From: Calliopsis andreniformis
Taxonomy: Eukaryota; Arthropoda; Insecta; Hymenoptera; Andrenidae
Direction of reading: 5' to 3'
Assembly: GCF_051401765.1 (NCBI RefSeq)
Contig: NW_027480440.1
Coordinates: 4,526,001 to 4,590,000, forward strand
DNA: 64,000 nucleotides
Both the position numbers and the translations under genes were made by a program. The first letter of the stretch is position 1, and the number at the start of each line of letters is the position of its first letter. This document shows, piece by piece, positions 40,001-54,487 of the stretch. Under the pieces are notes generated by a model. It saw only the letters and a program-made list of their open reading frames with translations. It did not search any database and had not been told where the DNA came from.

Positions 40001-43000
40001 CCTTGATCCTCAATCCTCAATCTTCAATCCTGAATACTCAATCTTCAATCCTCAATCCTCAATCCTCAATCCTCAATCCTCAATCGTCAGTCTTCAATCC
40101 TCAATACTCAATCATCAATCCTCAATCCTCAATCCTCAATCCTCAATCCTCATTCTTCAATCCTCAATACCCAATCCTCATTCTTCAGTCCTCAATCCTC
40201 AATCCTCAATTCTCGACGCTCAGCCCTCATCCTCAGTCCTCAATCCTCAATCCTCAATCCTCAATCTTCAATCCTCAATACTCAATCTTCAATCCTCAGT
40301 CCTCAAACCTTAATTCTGAATTCTCAATCCTGAATCCTCTTATCTTCAGCTCGCAGTCCTCAACAGTCAGTAGTCAATCCTCAATCTTCAATAGAATATC
40401 CTCAATTCACAGTTTTCAATGCTCAATACTCAATCTGCAACCTACCAACCTCTATCCACAAACATCAATTCTCATCACCCAACCCTCAACACTCAGTCCT
40501 CAATGTTCAATCCTCAATCCTCAATTCTCAATCTTCATTCCTCAATACTGAATCCTCAATACTCAATACACAATCTTCAATCCTCAATCCTCAATCCTCA
40601 ATCCTCAATCCTCAATCCTCATTCTTCAATCCTCAATACCAAATCCTCAATCTTCATCCTCAATCCTCAATCCTGAATCCTCAATCCTGAATCCTCAATC
40701 TTCAGCCCTGGGTCCTCAACAATCAGGTGTCAATCCTCAATCCTCAATAGAATGTCCTCAATTCACAGTTTTCAGTACTCAATACTCAACCTGCAATCTT
40801 CAGATCTCTATCCACAAACATCAATTCTCATCACTCAACCCTCAATGCTCAGTCCCCAGTCCTCAATCTTCAATCCTCAATCCTCAATCCTCAATCCTCA
40901 ATCCTCAATCTTAATCTACAATCCTCAATACTCAATCCTCAATAGTCAATCCTCAATCTTCAACCCTCAGTGCCAAATACTCAATCTTGAATACTCAATC
41001 CTCAATCCTCAAACTTCAATCCTCAATACTCAATCTTCAATCCTCAATCCTCAGTCCTCAATCCTCAATCCTCATTCTTCAATCCTCAATACCCAATCCT
41101 CAATCTTCAATCCTCAATCCTCAATCCTCAATTCTCAATCCACAATCCTCAATCATCAATCCTCAATCCTCAAACCTCAATCCTGAATCCTCAATCCTGA
41201 ATCCTCAATCTTCAGCCCTCAGTCCTCAACAATCAGCTGTCAATCCTCAATCCTCAATAGAATATCATCAATTCAAAGCTCTCAATACTCAATACTCAAT
41301 CTGCAATCTTCAAATCTCTATCCACAATCATCAATTCTCATCACTCAACCCTCAACGCTCAGTCCCCAATCCTCAATCTTCAATCCTCAATCCTCAATCC
41401 TCAATCCTCAATCCTCAATCTTCAATCCTCAATACTCAATCTTCAATCCTCAATCCTCAACACTCAATCCTCAATCCTCAATCCTCAATCCTCAATCTTC
41501 AATCCTCAATACTCAATCTTCAACCCTCAATCCTCAATCCTCAATCCTCAATCCTCATTCTTCAATCCTCAACACCCAGTCCTCAATCTTCAATCCTCAA
41601 TCCTCAATCCTCAATTCTCAATCCTCAATCCTCAATCCTCAGACCTCAAACATCAATACTCAACCCTCAGTCCTCGTCCTCAATCCACAACACACAATCC
41701 TCAATCCTCAATCTTCAATCATCAATATTCAATCTTCAGTCCTCAATCCTCAATCCTCAATCCTCAATCCTCAATCCTCAATGATCAATCCGCAATACCC
41801 AATCCTCAATCTTCAATACTCAATCCTCAATCCTTAATCCTCAATCCTCAATCCTCAATCATCAATCCTCAATCTTCAATACTCAATCGTCAATCCTCAA
41901 TCCTCAATCCTCAATACCCAACCATCAATCCTCAATTCCCAATACTCAATAGAATATCCTGAATTCTCAGGATTCAATACTCAAACCTCAATCCTCAACC
42001 CTCAGCCCTCATCCTCCATCCTCAATCCTCAATCCTCAATCCTCAATCTTCAACCATCAATACTCAATCTTCAATCCTCAATCCTCAATCCGCAATCCTC
42101 AATCCTCCATCCTCAATATTCAACACACAACCCTCAACCATCAATCCTCAATACTCAACCATCAATCCTCAATTCTCAATACTCAATAGAGTATCCTGAA
42201 TTCTCATGGTTCAATACTCAATCCACAATTTTCAATAATCAAATCTCAATCCTCAAACATCAATTCTCAACACTCAATCCTCAACACTCAATCCTCTCTC
42301 TTCAATCCTCCATCCTCAATCCTCAATCCTCAATCGTCAATCCTCAACATTCAATCCTCAACCCTCAATCCTCAGTCCTCAAACCTCAATCACGAATCCT
42401 CAATCCTGAATCCTCAATCTTCAGCCCTCAGTCCTCAACAATCAATTGTCAATCCTCAATCCTCAATAGAATATCCTCAATTCACTGTTTTCAATACTCA
42501 ATCCCCATTCTTCAATCTTCAAATCTCAATCCACAAACATCAATTCTCATCACTCAGCCCTCAACGCTCAGTCCTCAATCGTCAATCCTCAATCCCCAAT
42601 CCTCAATCTTCAATCCTTAATCCTCAATCCTCAATCCTCAATACTCAATCCTCAATCTTCAATCCTCAATACTCAATATTCAATCCTCAATCCTCAATCC
42701 TCAATCCTCAATCCTCAATCCTCAATCCTCAATCCTCAGTCATCAAACCTCAATCCTCAACCCTCAGTCCTCATCCTCAATCCTCAATCCTCAATCCTAA
42801 ATCCTCAATCTTCAATCCTCAATCCTCAATCCTCAATCCTCAATCCTCAATCCTCAATCCTCAATCCTCAATCTTCAATCCTCAATACTCAATCGTCAAG
42901 CCTCAATCCTCAATCCTCATTCTTCAATCCTCAATCCTCAATACTCAATCCTCAATCTTCGATCCTCAATACACAATATTCAATCCTCAATCCTCAATCC

Positions 43001-45775
43001 TCAATTCTCAATCCTCAACCCTCAGCCCTCATCCTCAATCCTCAATTCTCAATCCTAAATCCTCAATCTTCCATCCTCAATACTCAATCTTCAATCCTAA
43101 ATCCCCTGTCCTCAAACCTCAATTCTGAATCCTCAATCCTGAATCCTCAACCTTCAGCACTCAGTCCTCAACAATCAGATGTCAATCCTCAATCCTCAAT
43201 AGAATATCCTCAATTCACAGTTTTCAATACTCAATACTCAAACTGCAATCTTCAAATCTCTATTCACAAACATCAATTCTCATCACTCAACCCTCAACAC
43301 TCCGTCCCCAATCCTCAAACTTCAATCCTCAATCCTCAATCCTCAATCTTGAATCCTCAATCCTCAATCCTCAATCCTCAATCCTCAATCCTCAATCACC
43401 AATCATCAATCTTCAACACTCAAGCCTCAATCCTCAATCCTCAATCCTCAATCCTCAATCTTCAATCATCAATCCTCAATCTTCAATACTCAATCCTCAA
43501 TCCTCAATCCTCAATCCTCAATACTCAACCATCAGTCCTCAATTCTGAATACTCAATAGAATATACTGAATTCTTAGTAGTCAATACTCAAACCTCAATC
43601 CTCAACCCTGAGCCCTCATCCTCCATCCTCAATCCTCAATCCTCAAACCTCAATCTTCAATCATCAATACTCAATCTTCGATCCTCAATGCTCAACCCTC
43701 AATCCTCAATCCTCAATCCTCAGTCATGAATACTTAATCTTCAATACTCAGTCCTCAATCCTCAATCCTCAATACTCAATCATCAATCTTCAATCCTCAA
43801 CCCTCAATCCTGAATCCTCAATCCGCAGTCCTCAATCTTCAATCCTCAATACACAATCTTCAATCCTCAATATTCAACACACAACCCTCAACCTTCAATC
43901 CTCAATACTCAACCATCAATCCCCAATTCTCAATACTCAATAGAATACCCTGAAATCTCAGTTTTCAATACTCAATCCTCATTCTTCAATCTTCAAGTTT
44001 CCATCCACAAACATCAATACTCATCACTCAATCCTCAACACTCAGTCCTCAATCTTCAATCCTCAATCCTCAATACTCAATCCTCAATCCTCAATCCTCA
44101 ATCCTCAATTCTCAATCCTCAATCCTCAATCCTCAGACCTCAAACATCGATACTCAACCCTCAGTCCTCGTCCTCAATCCGCAACACACAATCCTCAATC
44201 CTCAATCTTCAATCATCAATATTCAATCTTCAGTCCTCAATCCTCAATCCTCAATCCTCAATCCTCAATCCTCAATACCCAACCATCAATCCTCAATTCC
44301 CAATACTCAATAGAATATCCTGAATTCTCAGGATTCAATACTCAAACCTCAATCCTCAACCCTCAATTCTGAATCCTGAATACTAAACCTTCAATCCTCA
44401 ATCCTCAGTCCTGAATACCCTACCATCAATTTTCAATCCTCAATCCCCAATGCTCAATCCTCAATCCTCATTCTTCAATCCTCAATACCCAATCCTCAAT
44501 CTTCAATCCTCTATCCTCAATGCTCAATTCTCAATCCTCAATCCTCAGACCTCAATCTTCAATCTTCAATACTCGATCTTCAACCCTCAATCCTCAATCC
44601 TCAGTCATCAATCCTCAATCCTGAATCCTCAATCTTCAATCCTCAATAATCAATCTCCAATACTAGATCCTCAATCCCCAATCCTCAATCCTTAATCCTC
44701 AATCTTGAATTCTCAATCCCCAGTCCTCAATCTTCAATCCTCGATGCTCAATCCTCAATCCTCGATCCTCAGTCCTCAATCCTCAATCCTCAATCCTCAA
44801 ACCTCAAACCTCAACCGTCAGTCCTCGTCCTCAAATGTCAACCCTCAATCCTCCATCCTCAATCTTCAATCATCAATACTCAATCTTCAATCCTCAATCC
44901 TCAATCCTCAATCCTCAATCCTCAATCCTCAATCCTCAATATCCAACGCACAACCCCCAACCATCAATCCTCAATACTCAACCATCAATCCTCAGTTCTC
45001 AATACTCAATAGAATATCCTGAATTCTCATGGTTCAATACTCAATCCGCAATATTCAATAATCAAATCTCAATCCCCAAACATCAATTCTCAATACTCAA
45101 TCCTCAACACTCAGTTCTCTCTCTTCAATCCTCAATCCTCAATCCTCAATCTTCAATCGTCAACACTCAATCTTCAATCCTCAATCCTCAATTCTCAATC
45201 CTCAATGCTCAATGCTCAATCCTCAATCCCCAATCCTCAATCCTCAATAATCAGTCCTCAATCTTCAGTCCTCAATACCCAATCCTCAGTCTTCCATCCT
45301 CAATCCTCAATCCTCAATCCTCAATCCTCAATCCTCAGTCCTCAAACCTCAATCCTCATCCTCAATTCTCAATTCTCAATCCTCAATCCTGAATCCTCAA
45401 TCTCAATCCTCAATAATCAATCTCCTATCCTAGATCCTCAATCTACAATACTCTATCCTTAATCCTCTATATTCAATCCTCTATCCCCAGTCCACAATCT
45501 TCAATCCCCAAAGCTCAATAATCAATCCTCAATCCTCAGTCCTCAATCCCCAATCCTCAGTCCTCAATCCTCAATCCTCAATACTCAAACCTCAACCCTC
45601 AACCGTCATTCCTCGTCCTCAATCCTCAACCCCCAATCCTCAATCCTCAATCTTCAATCATCAATACACAATCTTCAATCCTCAATCCTCAATCCTCAAT
45701 ACTCAATCCTCAATCCCCAATATTCAATACACAACCCTCAAACATCAATACTCAATACTCAATCATCAAACCTCA
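37050..45775 (+). repeat. 8.7-kb higher-order unit, copy 1
   Basis: All modules here recur in the next unit at +8,720 bp, changing to +8,713 bp right of about 42.7 kb. Partners include type A cores 38186/46906 and 42464/51184, type B cores 37906/46626 and 45007/53720, and the CAATGCT landmark at 37349/46069. The unit contains copy 2 of the 4.85-kb segment (38808-43656). Its left 1 kb (37377-38088) also matches 31010-31720. The two units differ by scattered single bases and by whole heptads. Confidence 0.9.
38808..43656 (+). repeat. 4.85-kb segment, copy 2 of 3
   Basis: This copy is nested in the first 8.7-kb unit. It shares AAGCGTC, CAATGCTCAATAC and CAACAGTCAGTAG with copy 3 against copy 1. 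One pure run at 40578-40619 has six units where copy 1 (33534-33582) has seven. Another run at 42681-42736 has eight units where copies 1 and 3 have seven. A private base is CAATCCGCAATCC near 42090. Confidence 0.88.
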
Positions 45776-48700
45776 ATCCTCAATCCTCAATCCTCAATCC
45801 TAAATCCTCAATCTTCAATCCTCAATCCTCAATCCTCAATCCTCAATCCTCAATCCTCAATCCTCAATCTTCAGTCCTCAATACTCAATCGTCAATCCTC
45901 AATCCTCAATCCTCAGTCCTCAAACCTCAATCCTGAATCCTCAATCCTCAATTCTCAATCTTCATTCCTCAATACTGAATCCTCAATACTCAATACACAA
46001 TCTTCAATCCTCAATCCTCAATCCTCAATCCTCAATCCTCAATCCTCAATCACCAATCCTCAATCTTCAATGCTCAATCCTCAATCCTCAATCCTCAATC
46101 CTCAATAATCAATCTCCTATCCTAGATCCTCAATCCACAATACTCTACCCTTAATCCTCTATATTCAATCCTCCATCCTCAATCCTCAATCCTCAAGCGT
46201 CAATCCTCAATCCTCAATCCTCAATCCACAATCCTCAATCCTCAGCCCTCATTCTCAATCCTCAATCGTCAACCCTCAATCCACAATATTTAATTCTCAA
46301 TACTCAATCTTCAATTCTGATTCTTCATTCCTCAATACCCAATACTCAATCCTCAATCCTCAATCCTCCATCCTCAATTCTCAATCCTCAATCCTCTGTC
46401 CTCAGTCCTCAAACCTCAACCCTCAACCCACAGCCCTCATCCTCAATCCTCAATCCTGAATCCTCAATCCTCAATCTTCAATCCTCAATACTCAGTCTTC
46501 AATCATCAATCCTCAATCCTCAATCCTCAATCCTCAATCCTCAATGGTCAGTCCTCAATATTCAACACACAACCATCAACCATCAATTCTCAATACATAA
46601 CCATCAATCCTCAAATCTCAATACTCAATAGAATATCCTGAATTCTCATGATTCAATACACAATCCACAATATTCAATAATCAAATCTCGATCCTCAAAC
46701 ATCAATTCTCAACACTCAATCCTCAACACTCGGTCCTCTCTCTTCAATCCTCAATCCTTGATCCTCTATCCTCAAGCGTCAATCCTCAATCCTCAATCCT
46801 CAAACCTCAATCCTCAGTCCTCAAACCTCAATCCCGAATCCTCAATCCTGAATGCTCAATCTTCATCCCTCAGTTCGCAACAATGAATTGTCAATCCTCA
46901 ATCCTCAATAGAATATCCTCAATTCCCAGTTTTCAATACGGAATCCCCAATATTCAATCTTCAAATCTCAATCCACAGACATCAATTCTCATCACTCAAC
47001 CCTCAACACTCAGTCCTCAATCTTCAATCCTCAATCCTCAATCCTCAATCTTCAGTCCTCCATACTCAATCTTCAATCCTCAATCCTCAGTCATCAATCC
47101 TCAATCCTCAATCCTCTGTCATCAATCCTCTATCTTCAATACTCAATCCTCAATCCTCAATCCTCAATCCTCAATCCTCAATCCTCATTCCTCAAACCTC
47201 AATCCTCAACCCTCAGTCCTCATCCTCAATTCTCAATTCTCAATCCTCAATCCTCAATCCTCAATCTTCAATCCTCAATAATCAATCTCCTATCCTAGAT
47301 CATCAATCCCCAATACTCTATCCTTAATCCTCAATATTCAATCCTCTATCCCCAGTCCACAATCTTCAATCCCCAAATCTCAATAATCAATCCTCAATCC
47401 TCAGTCCTCAATCGTCAACCATCAATCCACAATCTTCAATACTCAATCCTCAATCCTCAATCCTCAATCCTCAATCCTCAATCATCAATCCACAATCTTC
47501 AATACTCAATCCTCAATCCTAAATCCTCAACACTCAGTCCTCATCCTCAATTCTCAATTCTCAATCCTCAATCCTCAATCCTCAATCTTCAATCCTCAAT
47601 AATCTATCTCCTATCCTAGACCCTCAATCCCCAATACTCTATCCTTAATCCTCAATATTCAATCCTCTATCCCGAGTCCACAATCTTCAATCCCCAAAGC
47701 TCAATAATCAATCCTCAATCCTCAGTCCTCAATCGTCAACTATCAATCCACAATCTTCAATACTCAATCCTCAATACTCAACCATCAATCCTCAATTCTC
47801 AATACTCAATAGAATATCCTGAATTCTCATGATTCAATACTCAATCCACAATATTCAATAATCATATCTCAATCCTCAAACATCAATTCTCAACACTCAA
47901 TCCTCAACACTCGGTCCTCTCTCTTCAATCCTCCATCCTCAATCCTCTATCCTCAAGCGTCAATCCTCAATCCTCAACCCTCAACCCTCAATCCTCAGTC
48001 CTCAAACCTCAATTCCGAATCCTCAATCCTGAATGCTCAATCTTCATCCCTCAGTCCGCAACAATCAATTGTCAATCCTCAATCCTCAATACAATATCCT
48101 CAATTCTCAGTCTTCAATCCTCAATCGTTAATCCTCTATCTTCAATCCTCAATCCCCAGTCCTCAATCCTCAATACTCAATCTTCAAACCTCAATCCTCA
48201 ATTCTCAATCCTCAATACTCAATCCTCAATTATCAATCCTCAGTCCCCTATCCTCAGTCTTCAATCCTCAATCCTCAATCCTCAATCCTCAATCCTCAAT
48301 CTACAATCCTCAATACTCAATCTTCAATTCTCAATCCTCAATCCTCAATCCTCAATCCTCAATCCTCAATCCTCAATCCTCAATCTTCAATCCTCAACCG
48401 TCAGTCCTCGTCCTCAATTCTCAACCCTCAATCCTCAATCCTGAATCTTCAATCATCAATACTCAATCTTCAATACTCAATCCTCAACCCTCATTCCTCA
48501 ATCCTCAATCTTCAATCTTCATGTCTCCTTCCACAAACATCAATTCTCATCACTCAACCATCGACACTCAGTCCTCAATCTTCAGTCCTCAATCCTCAAT
48601 ACTCAATCCTCAGTCCTCAGTCCTCAATCTTCAATACTCAATCCTCATTCCTAAAATCCTCAATCCTCAATCCTCAATCCCCAATCCTCAATCTTCAATC

Positions 48701-51700
48701 CTCAATCCTCAATCCTCAAGCCTTGATCCTCAATCCTCAATCTTCAATCCTGAATACTCAATCTTCAATCCTCAATCCTCAATCCTCAATCCTCAATCCT
48801 CAATCGTCAGTCTTCAATCCTCAATACTCAATCATCAATCCTCAATCCTCAATCCTCAATCCTCAATCCTCATTCTTCAATCCTCAATACCCAATCCTCA
48901 TTCTTCAGTCCTCAATCCTCAATCCTCAATTCTCGACGCTCAGCCCTCATTCTCAGTCCTCAATCCTCAATCCTCAATCCTCAATCTTCAATCCTCAATA
49001 CTCAATCTTCAATCCTCAGTCCTCAAACCTTAATTCTGAATTCTCAATCCTGAATCCTCTTATCTTCAGCTCGCAGTCCTCAACAGTCAGTAGTCAATCG
49101 TCAATCTTCAATAGAATATCCTCAATTCACAGTTTTCAATGCTCAATACTCAATCTGCAACCTACCAACCTCTATCCACAAACATCAATTCTCATCACCC
49201 AACCCTCAACACTCAGTCCTCAATGTTCAATCCTCAATCCTCAATTCTCAATCTTCATTCCTCAATACTGAATCCTCAATACTCAATACACAATCTTCAA
49301 TCCTCAATCCTCAATCCTCAATCCTCAATCCTCAATCCTCATTCTTCAATCCTCAATACCAAATCCTCAATCTTCATCCTCAATCCTCAATCCTGAATCC
49401 TCAATCCTGAATCCTCAATCTTCAGCCCTGGGTCCTCAACAATCAGGTGTCAATCCTCAATCCTCAATAGAATGTCCTCAATTCACAGTTTTCAGTACTC
49501 AATACTCAACCTGCAATCTTCAGATCTCTATCCACAAACATCAATTCTCATCACTCAACCCTCAATGCTCAGTCCCCAGTCCTCAATCTTCAATCCTCAA
49601 TCCTCAATCCTCAATCCTCAATCCTCAATCTTAATCTACAATCCTCAATACTCAATCCTCAATAGTCAATCCTCAATCTTCAACCCTCAGTGCCAAATAC
49701 TCAATCTTGAATACTCAATCCTCAATCCTCAAACTTCAATCCTCAATACTCAATCTTCAATCCTCAATCCTCAGTCCTCAATCCTCAATCCTCATTCTTC
49801 AATCCTCAATACCCAATCCTCAATCTTCAATCCTCAATCCTCAATCCTCAATTCTCAATCCACAATCCTCAATCATCAATCCTCAATCCTCAAACCTCAA
49901 TCCTGAATCCTCAATCCTGAATCCTCAATCTTCAGCCCTCAGTCCTCAACAATCAGCTGTCAATCCTCAATCCTCAATAGAATATCATCAATTCAAAGCT
50001 CTCAATACTCAATACTCAATCTGCAATCTTCAAATCTCTATCCACAATCATCAATTCTCATCACTCAACCCTCAACGCTCAGTCCCCAATCCTCAATCTT
50101 CAATCCTCAATCCTCAATCCTCAATCCTCAATCCTCAATCTTCAATCCTCAATACTCAATCTTCAATCCTCAATCCTCAACACTCAATCCTCAATCCTCA
50201 ATCCTCAATCCTCAATCTTCAATCCTCAATACTCAATCTGCAACCCTCAATCCTCAATCCTCAATCCTCAATCCTCATTCTTCAATCCTCAACACCCAGT
50301 CCTCAATCTTCAATCCTCAATCCTCAATCCTCAATTCTCAATCCTCAATCCTCAATCCTCAGACCTCAAACATCAATACTCAACCCTCAGTCCTCGTCCT
50401 CAATCCACAACACACAATCCTCAATCCTCAATCTTCAATCATCAATATTCAATCTTCAGTCCTCAATCCTCAATCCTCAATCCTCAATCCTCAATCCTCA
50501 ATGATCAATCCGCAATACCCAATCCTCAATCTTCAATACTCAATCCTCAATCCTTAATCCTCAATCCTCAATCCTCAATCATCAATCCTCAATCTTCAAT
50601 ACTCAATCGTCAATCCTCAATCCTGAATCCTCAATACCCAACCATCAATCCTCAATTCCCAATACTCAATAGAATATCCTGAATTCTCAGGATTCAATAC
50701 TCAAACCTCAATCCTCAACCCTCAGCCCTCATCCTCCATCCTCAATCCTCAATCCTCAATCCTCAATCTTCAACCATCAATACTCAATCTTCAATCCTCA
50801 ATCCTCAATCCTCAATCCTCAATCCTCCATCCTCAATATTCAACACACAACCCTCAACCATCAATCCTCAATACTCAACCATCAATCCTCAATTCTCAAT
50901 ACTCAATAGAGTATCCTGAATTCTCATGGTTCAATACTCAATCCACAATTTTCAATAATCAAATCTCAATCCTCAAACATCAATTCTCAACACTCAATCC
51001 TCAACACTCAATCCTCTCTCTTCAATCCTCCATCCTCAATCCTCAATCCTCAATCGTCAATCCTCAACATTCAATCCTCAACCCTCAATCCTCAGTCCTC
51101 AAACCTCAATCACGAATCCTCAATCCTGAATCCTCAATCTTCAGCCCTCAGTCCTCAACAATCAATTGTCAATCCTCAATCCTCAATAGAATATCCTCAA
51201 TTCACTGTTTTCAATACTCAATCCCCATTCTTCAATCTTCAAATCTCAATCCACAAACATCAATTCTCATCACTCAGCCCTCAACGCTCAGTCCTCAATC
51301 GTCAATCCTCAATCCCCAATCCTCAATCTTCAATCCTTAATCCTCAATCCTCAATCCTCAATACTCAATCCTCAATCTTCAATCCTCAATACTCAATATT
51401 CAATCCTCAATCCTCAATCCTCAATCCTCAATCCTCAATCCTCAATCCTCAGTCATCAAACCTCAATCCTCAACCCTCAGTCCTCATCCTCAATCCTCAA
51501 TCCTCAATCCTAAATCCTCAATCTTCAATCCTCAATCCTCAATCCTCAATCCTCAATCCTCAATCCTCAATCCTCAATCCTCAATCTTCAATCCTCAATA
51601 CTCAATCGTCAAGCCTCAATCCTCAATCCTCATTCTTCAATCCTCAATCCTCAATACTCAATCCTCAATCTTCGATCCTCAATACACAATATTCAATCCT

Positions 51701-54487
51701 CAATCCTCAATCCTCAATTCTCAATCCTCAACCCTCAGCCCTCATCCTCAATCCTCAATTCTCAATCCTAAATCCTCAATCTTCCATCCTCAATACTCAA
51801 TCTTCAATCCTAAATCCCCTGTCCTCAAACCTCAATTCTGAATCCTCAATCCTGAATCCTCAACCTTCAGCACTCAGTCCTCAACAATCAGATGTCAATC
51901 CTCAATCCTCAATAGAATATCCTCAATTCACAGTTTTCAATACTCAATACTCAAACTGCAATCTTCAAATCTCTATTCACAAACATCAATTCTCATCACT
52001 CAACCCTCAACACTCCGTCCCCAATCCTCAAACTTCAATCCTCAATCCTCAATCCTCAATCTTGAATCCTCAATCCTCAATCCTCAATCCTCAATCCTCA
52101 ATCCTCAATCACCAATCCTCAATCTTCAACACTCAAGCCTCAATCCTCAATCCTCAATCCTCAATCCTCAATCTTCAATCATCAATCCTCAATCTTCAAT
52201 ACTCAATCCTCAATCCTCAATCCTCAATCCTCAATACTCAACCATCAGTCCTCAATTCTGAATACTCAATAGAATATACTGAATTCTTAGTAGTCAATAC
52301 TCAAACCTCAATCCTCAACCCTGAGCCCTCATCCTCCATCCTCAATCCTCAATCCTCAAACCTCAATCTTCAATCATCAATACTCAATCTTCGATCCTCA
52401 ATGCTCAACCCTCAATCCTCAATCCTCAATCCTCAGTCATGAATACTTAATCTTCAATACTCAGTCCTCAATCCTCAATCCTCAATACTCAATCATCAAT
52501 CTTCAATCCTCAACCCTCAATCCTGAATCCTCAATCCGCAGTCCTCAATCTTCAATCCTCAATACACAATCTTCAATCCTCAATATTCAACACACAACCC
52601 TCAACCTTCAATCCTCAATACTCAACCATCAATCCCCAATTCTCAATACTCAATAGAATACCCTGAAATCTCAGTTTTCAATACTCAATCCTCATTCTTC
52701 AATCTTCAAGTTTCCATCCACAAACATCAATACTCATCACTCAATCCTCAACACTCAGTCCTCAATCTTCAATCCTCAATCCTCAATACTCAATCCTCAA
52801 TCCTCAATCCTCAATCCTCAATTCTCAATCCTCAATCCTCAATCCTCAGACCTCAAACATCGATACTCAACCCTCAGTCCTCGTCCTCAATCCGCAACAC
52901 ACAATCCTCAATCCTCAATCTTCAATCATCAATATTCAATCTTCAGTCCTCAATCCTCAATCCTCAATCCTCAATCCTCAATCCTCAATACCCAACCATC
53001 AATCCTCAATTCCCAATACTCAATAGAATATCCTGAATTCTCAGGATTCAATACTCAAACCTCAATCCTCAACCCTCAATTCTGAATCCTGAATACTAAA
53101 CCTTCAATCCTCAATCCTCAGTCCTGAATACCCTACCATCAATTTTCAATCCTCAATCCCCAATGCTCAATCCTCAATCCTCATTCTTCAATCCTCAATA
53201 CCCAATCCTCAATCTTCAATCCTCTATCCTCAATGCTCAATTCTCAATCCTCAATCCTCAGACCTCAATCTTCAATCTTCAATACTCGATCTTCAACCCT
53301 CAATCCTCAATCCTCAGTCATCAATCCTCAATCCTGAATCCTCAATCTTCAATCCTCAATAATCAATCTCCAATACTAGATCCTCAATCCCCAATCCTCA
53401 ATCCTTAATCCTCAATCTTGAATTCTCAATCCCCAGTCCTCAATCTTCAATCCTCGATGCTCAATCCTCAATCCTCGATCCTCAGTCCTCAATCCTCAAT
53501 CCTCAATCCTCAAACCTCAAACCTCAACCGTCAGTCCTCGTCCTCAAATGTCAACCCTCAATCCTCCATCCTCAATCTTCAATCATCAATACTCAATCTT
53601 CAATCCTCAATCCTCAATCCTCAATCCTCAATCCTCAATCCTCAATCCTCAATATTCAACGCACAACCCCCAACCATCAATCCTCAATACTCAACCATCA
53701 ATCCTCAGTTCTCAATACTCAATAGAATATCCTGAATTCTCATGGTTCAATACTCAATCCGCAATATTCAATAATCAAATCTCAATCCCCAAACATCAAT
53801 TCTCAATACTCAATCCTCAACACTCAGTTCTCTCTCTTCAATCCTCAATCCTCAATCCTCAATCTTCAATCGTCAACACTCAATCTTCAATCCTCAATCC
53901 TCAATTCTCAATCCTCAATGCTCAATGCTCAATCCTCAATCCCCAATCCTCAATCCTCAATAATCAGTCCTCAATCTTCAGTCCTCAATACCCAATCCTC
54001 AGTCTTCCATCCTCAATCCTCAATCCTCAATCCTCAATCCTCAATCCTCAGTCCTCAAACCTCAATCCTCATCCTCAATTCTCAATTCTCAATCCTCAAT
54101 CCTGAATCCTCAATCTCAATCCTCAATAATCAATCTCCTATCCTAGATCCTCAATCTACAATACTCTATCCTTAATCCTCTATATTCAATCCTCTATCCC
54201 CAGTCCACAATCTTCAATCCCCAAAGCTCAATAATCAATCCTCAATCCTCAGTCCTCAATCCCCAATCCTCAGTCCTCAATCCTCAATCCTCAATACTCA
54301 AACCTCAACCCTCAACCGTCATTCCTCGTCCTCAATCCTCAACCCCCAATCCTCAATCCTCAATCTTCAATCATCAATACACAATCTTCAATCCTCAATC
54401 CTCAATCCTCAATACTCAATCCTCAATCCCCAATATTCAATACACAACCCTCAAACATCAATACTCAATACTCAATCATCAAACCTC
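45776..54487 (+). repeat. 8.7-kb higher-order unit, copy 2
   Basis: This is the direct tandem partner of 37050-45775. The junction lies near 45775, where an AATACTCAATCATCAAACC series gives way to the CCTAAATCC series that also begins copy 1. The right end near 54487 meets the same AATCATCAAACC series again and then diverges. It contains copy 3 of the 4.85-kb segment (47528-52369). Private bases include CTCATTCTCAGTCC near 48947 and CAATCTGCAACCC near 50235. Near identity over 8.7 kb makes this either the youngest large duplication in the window or a product of recent homogenisation. Confidence 0.9.
47528..52369 (+). repeat. 4.85-kb segment, copy 3 of 3
   Basis: This copy is nested in the second 8.7-kb unit. 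It is closest to copy 2, as expected if the 8.7-kb duplication came after the event that made copies 1 and 2. It has a seven-unit pure run at 51401-51449 against eight in copy 2. Confidence 0.88.
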
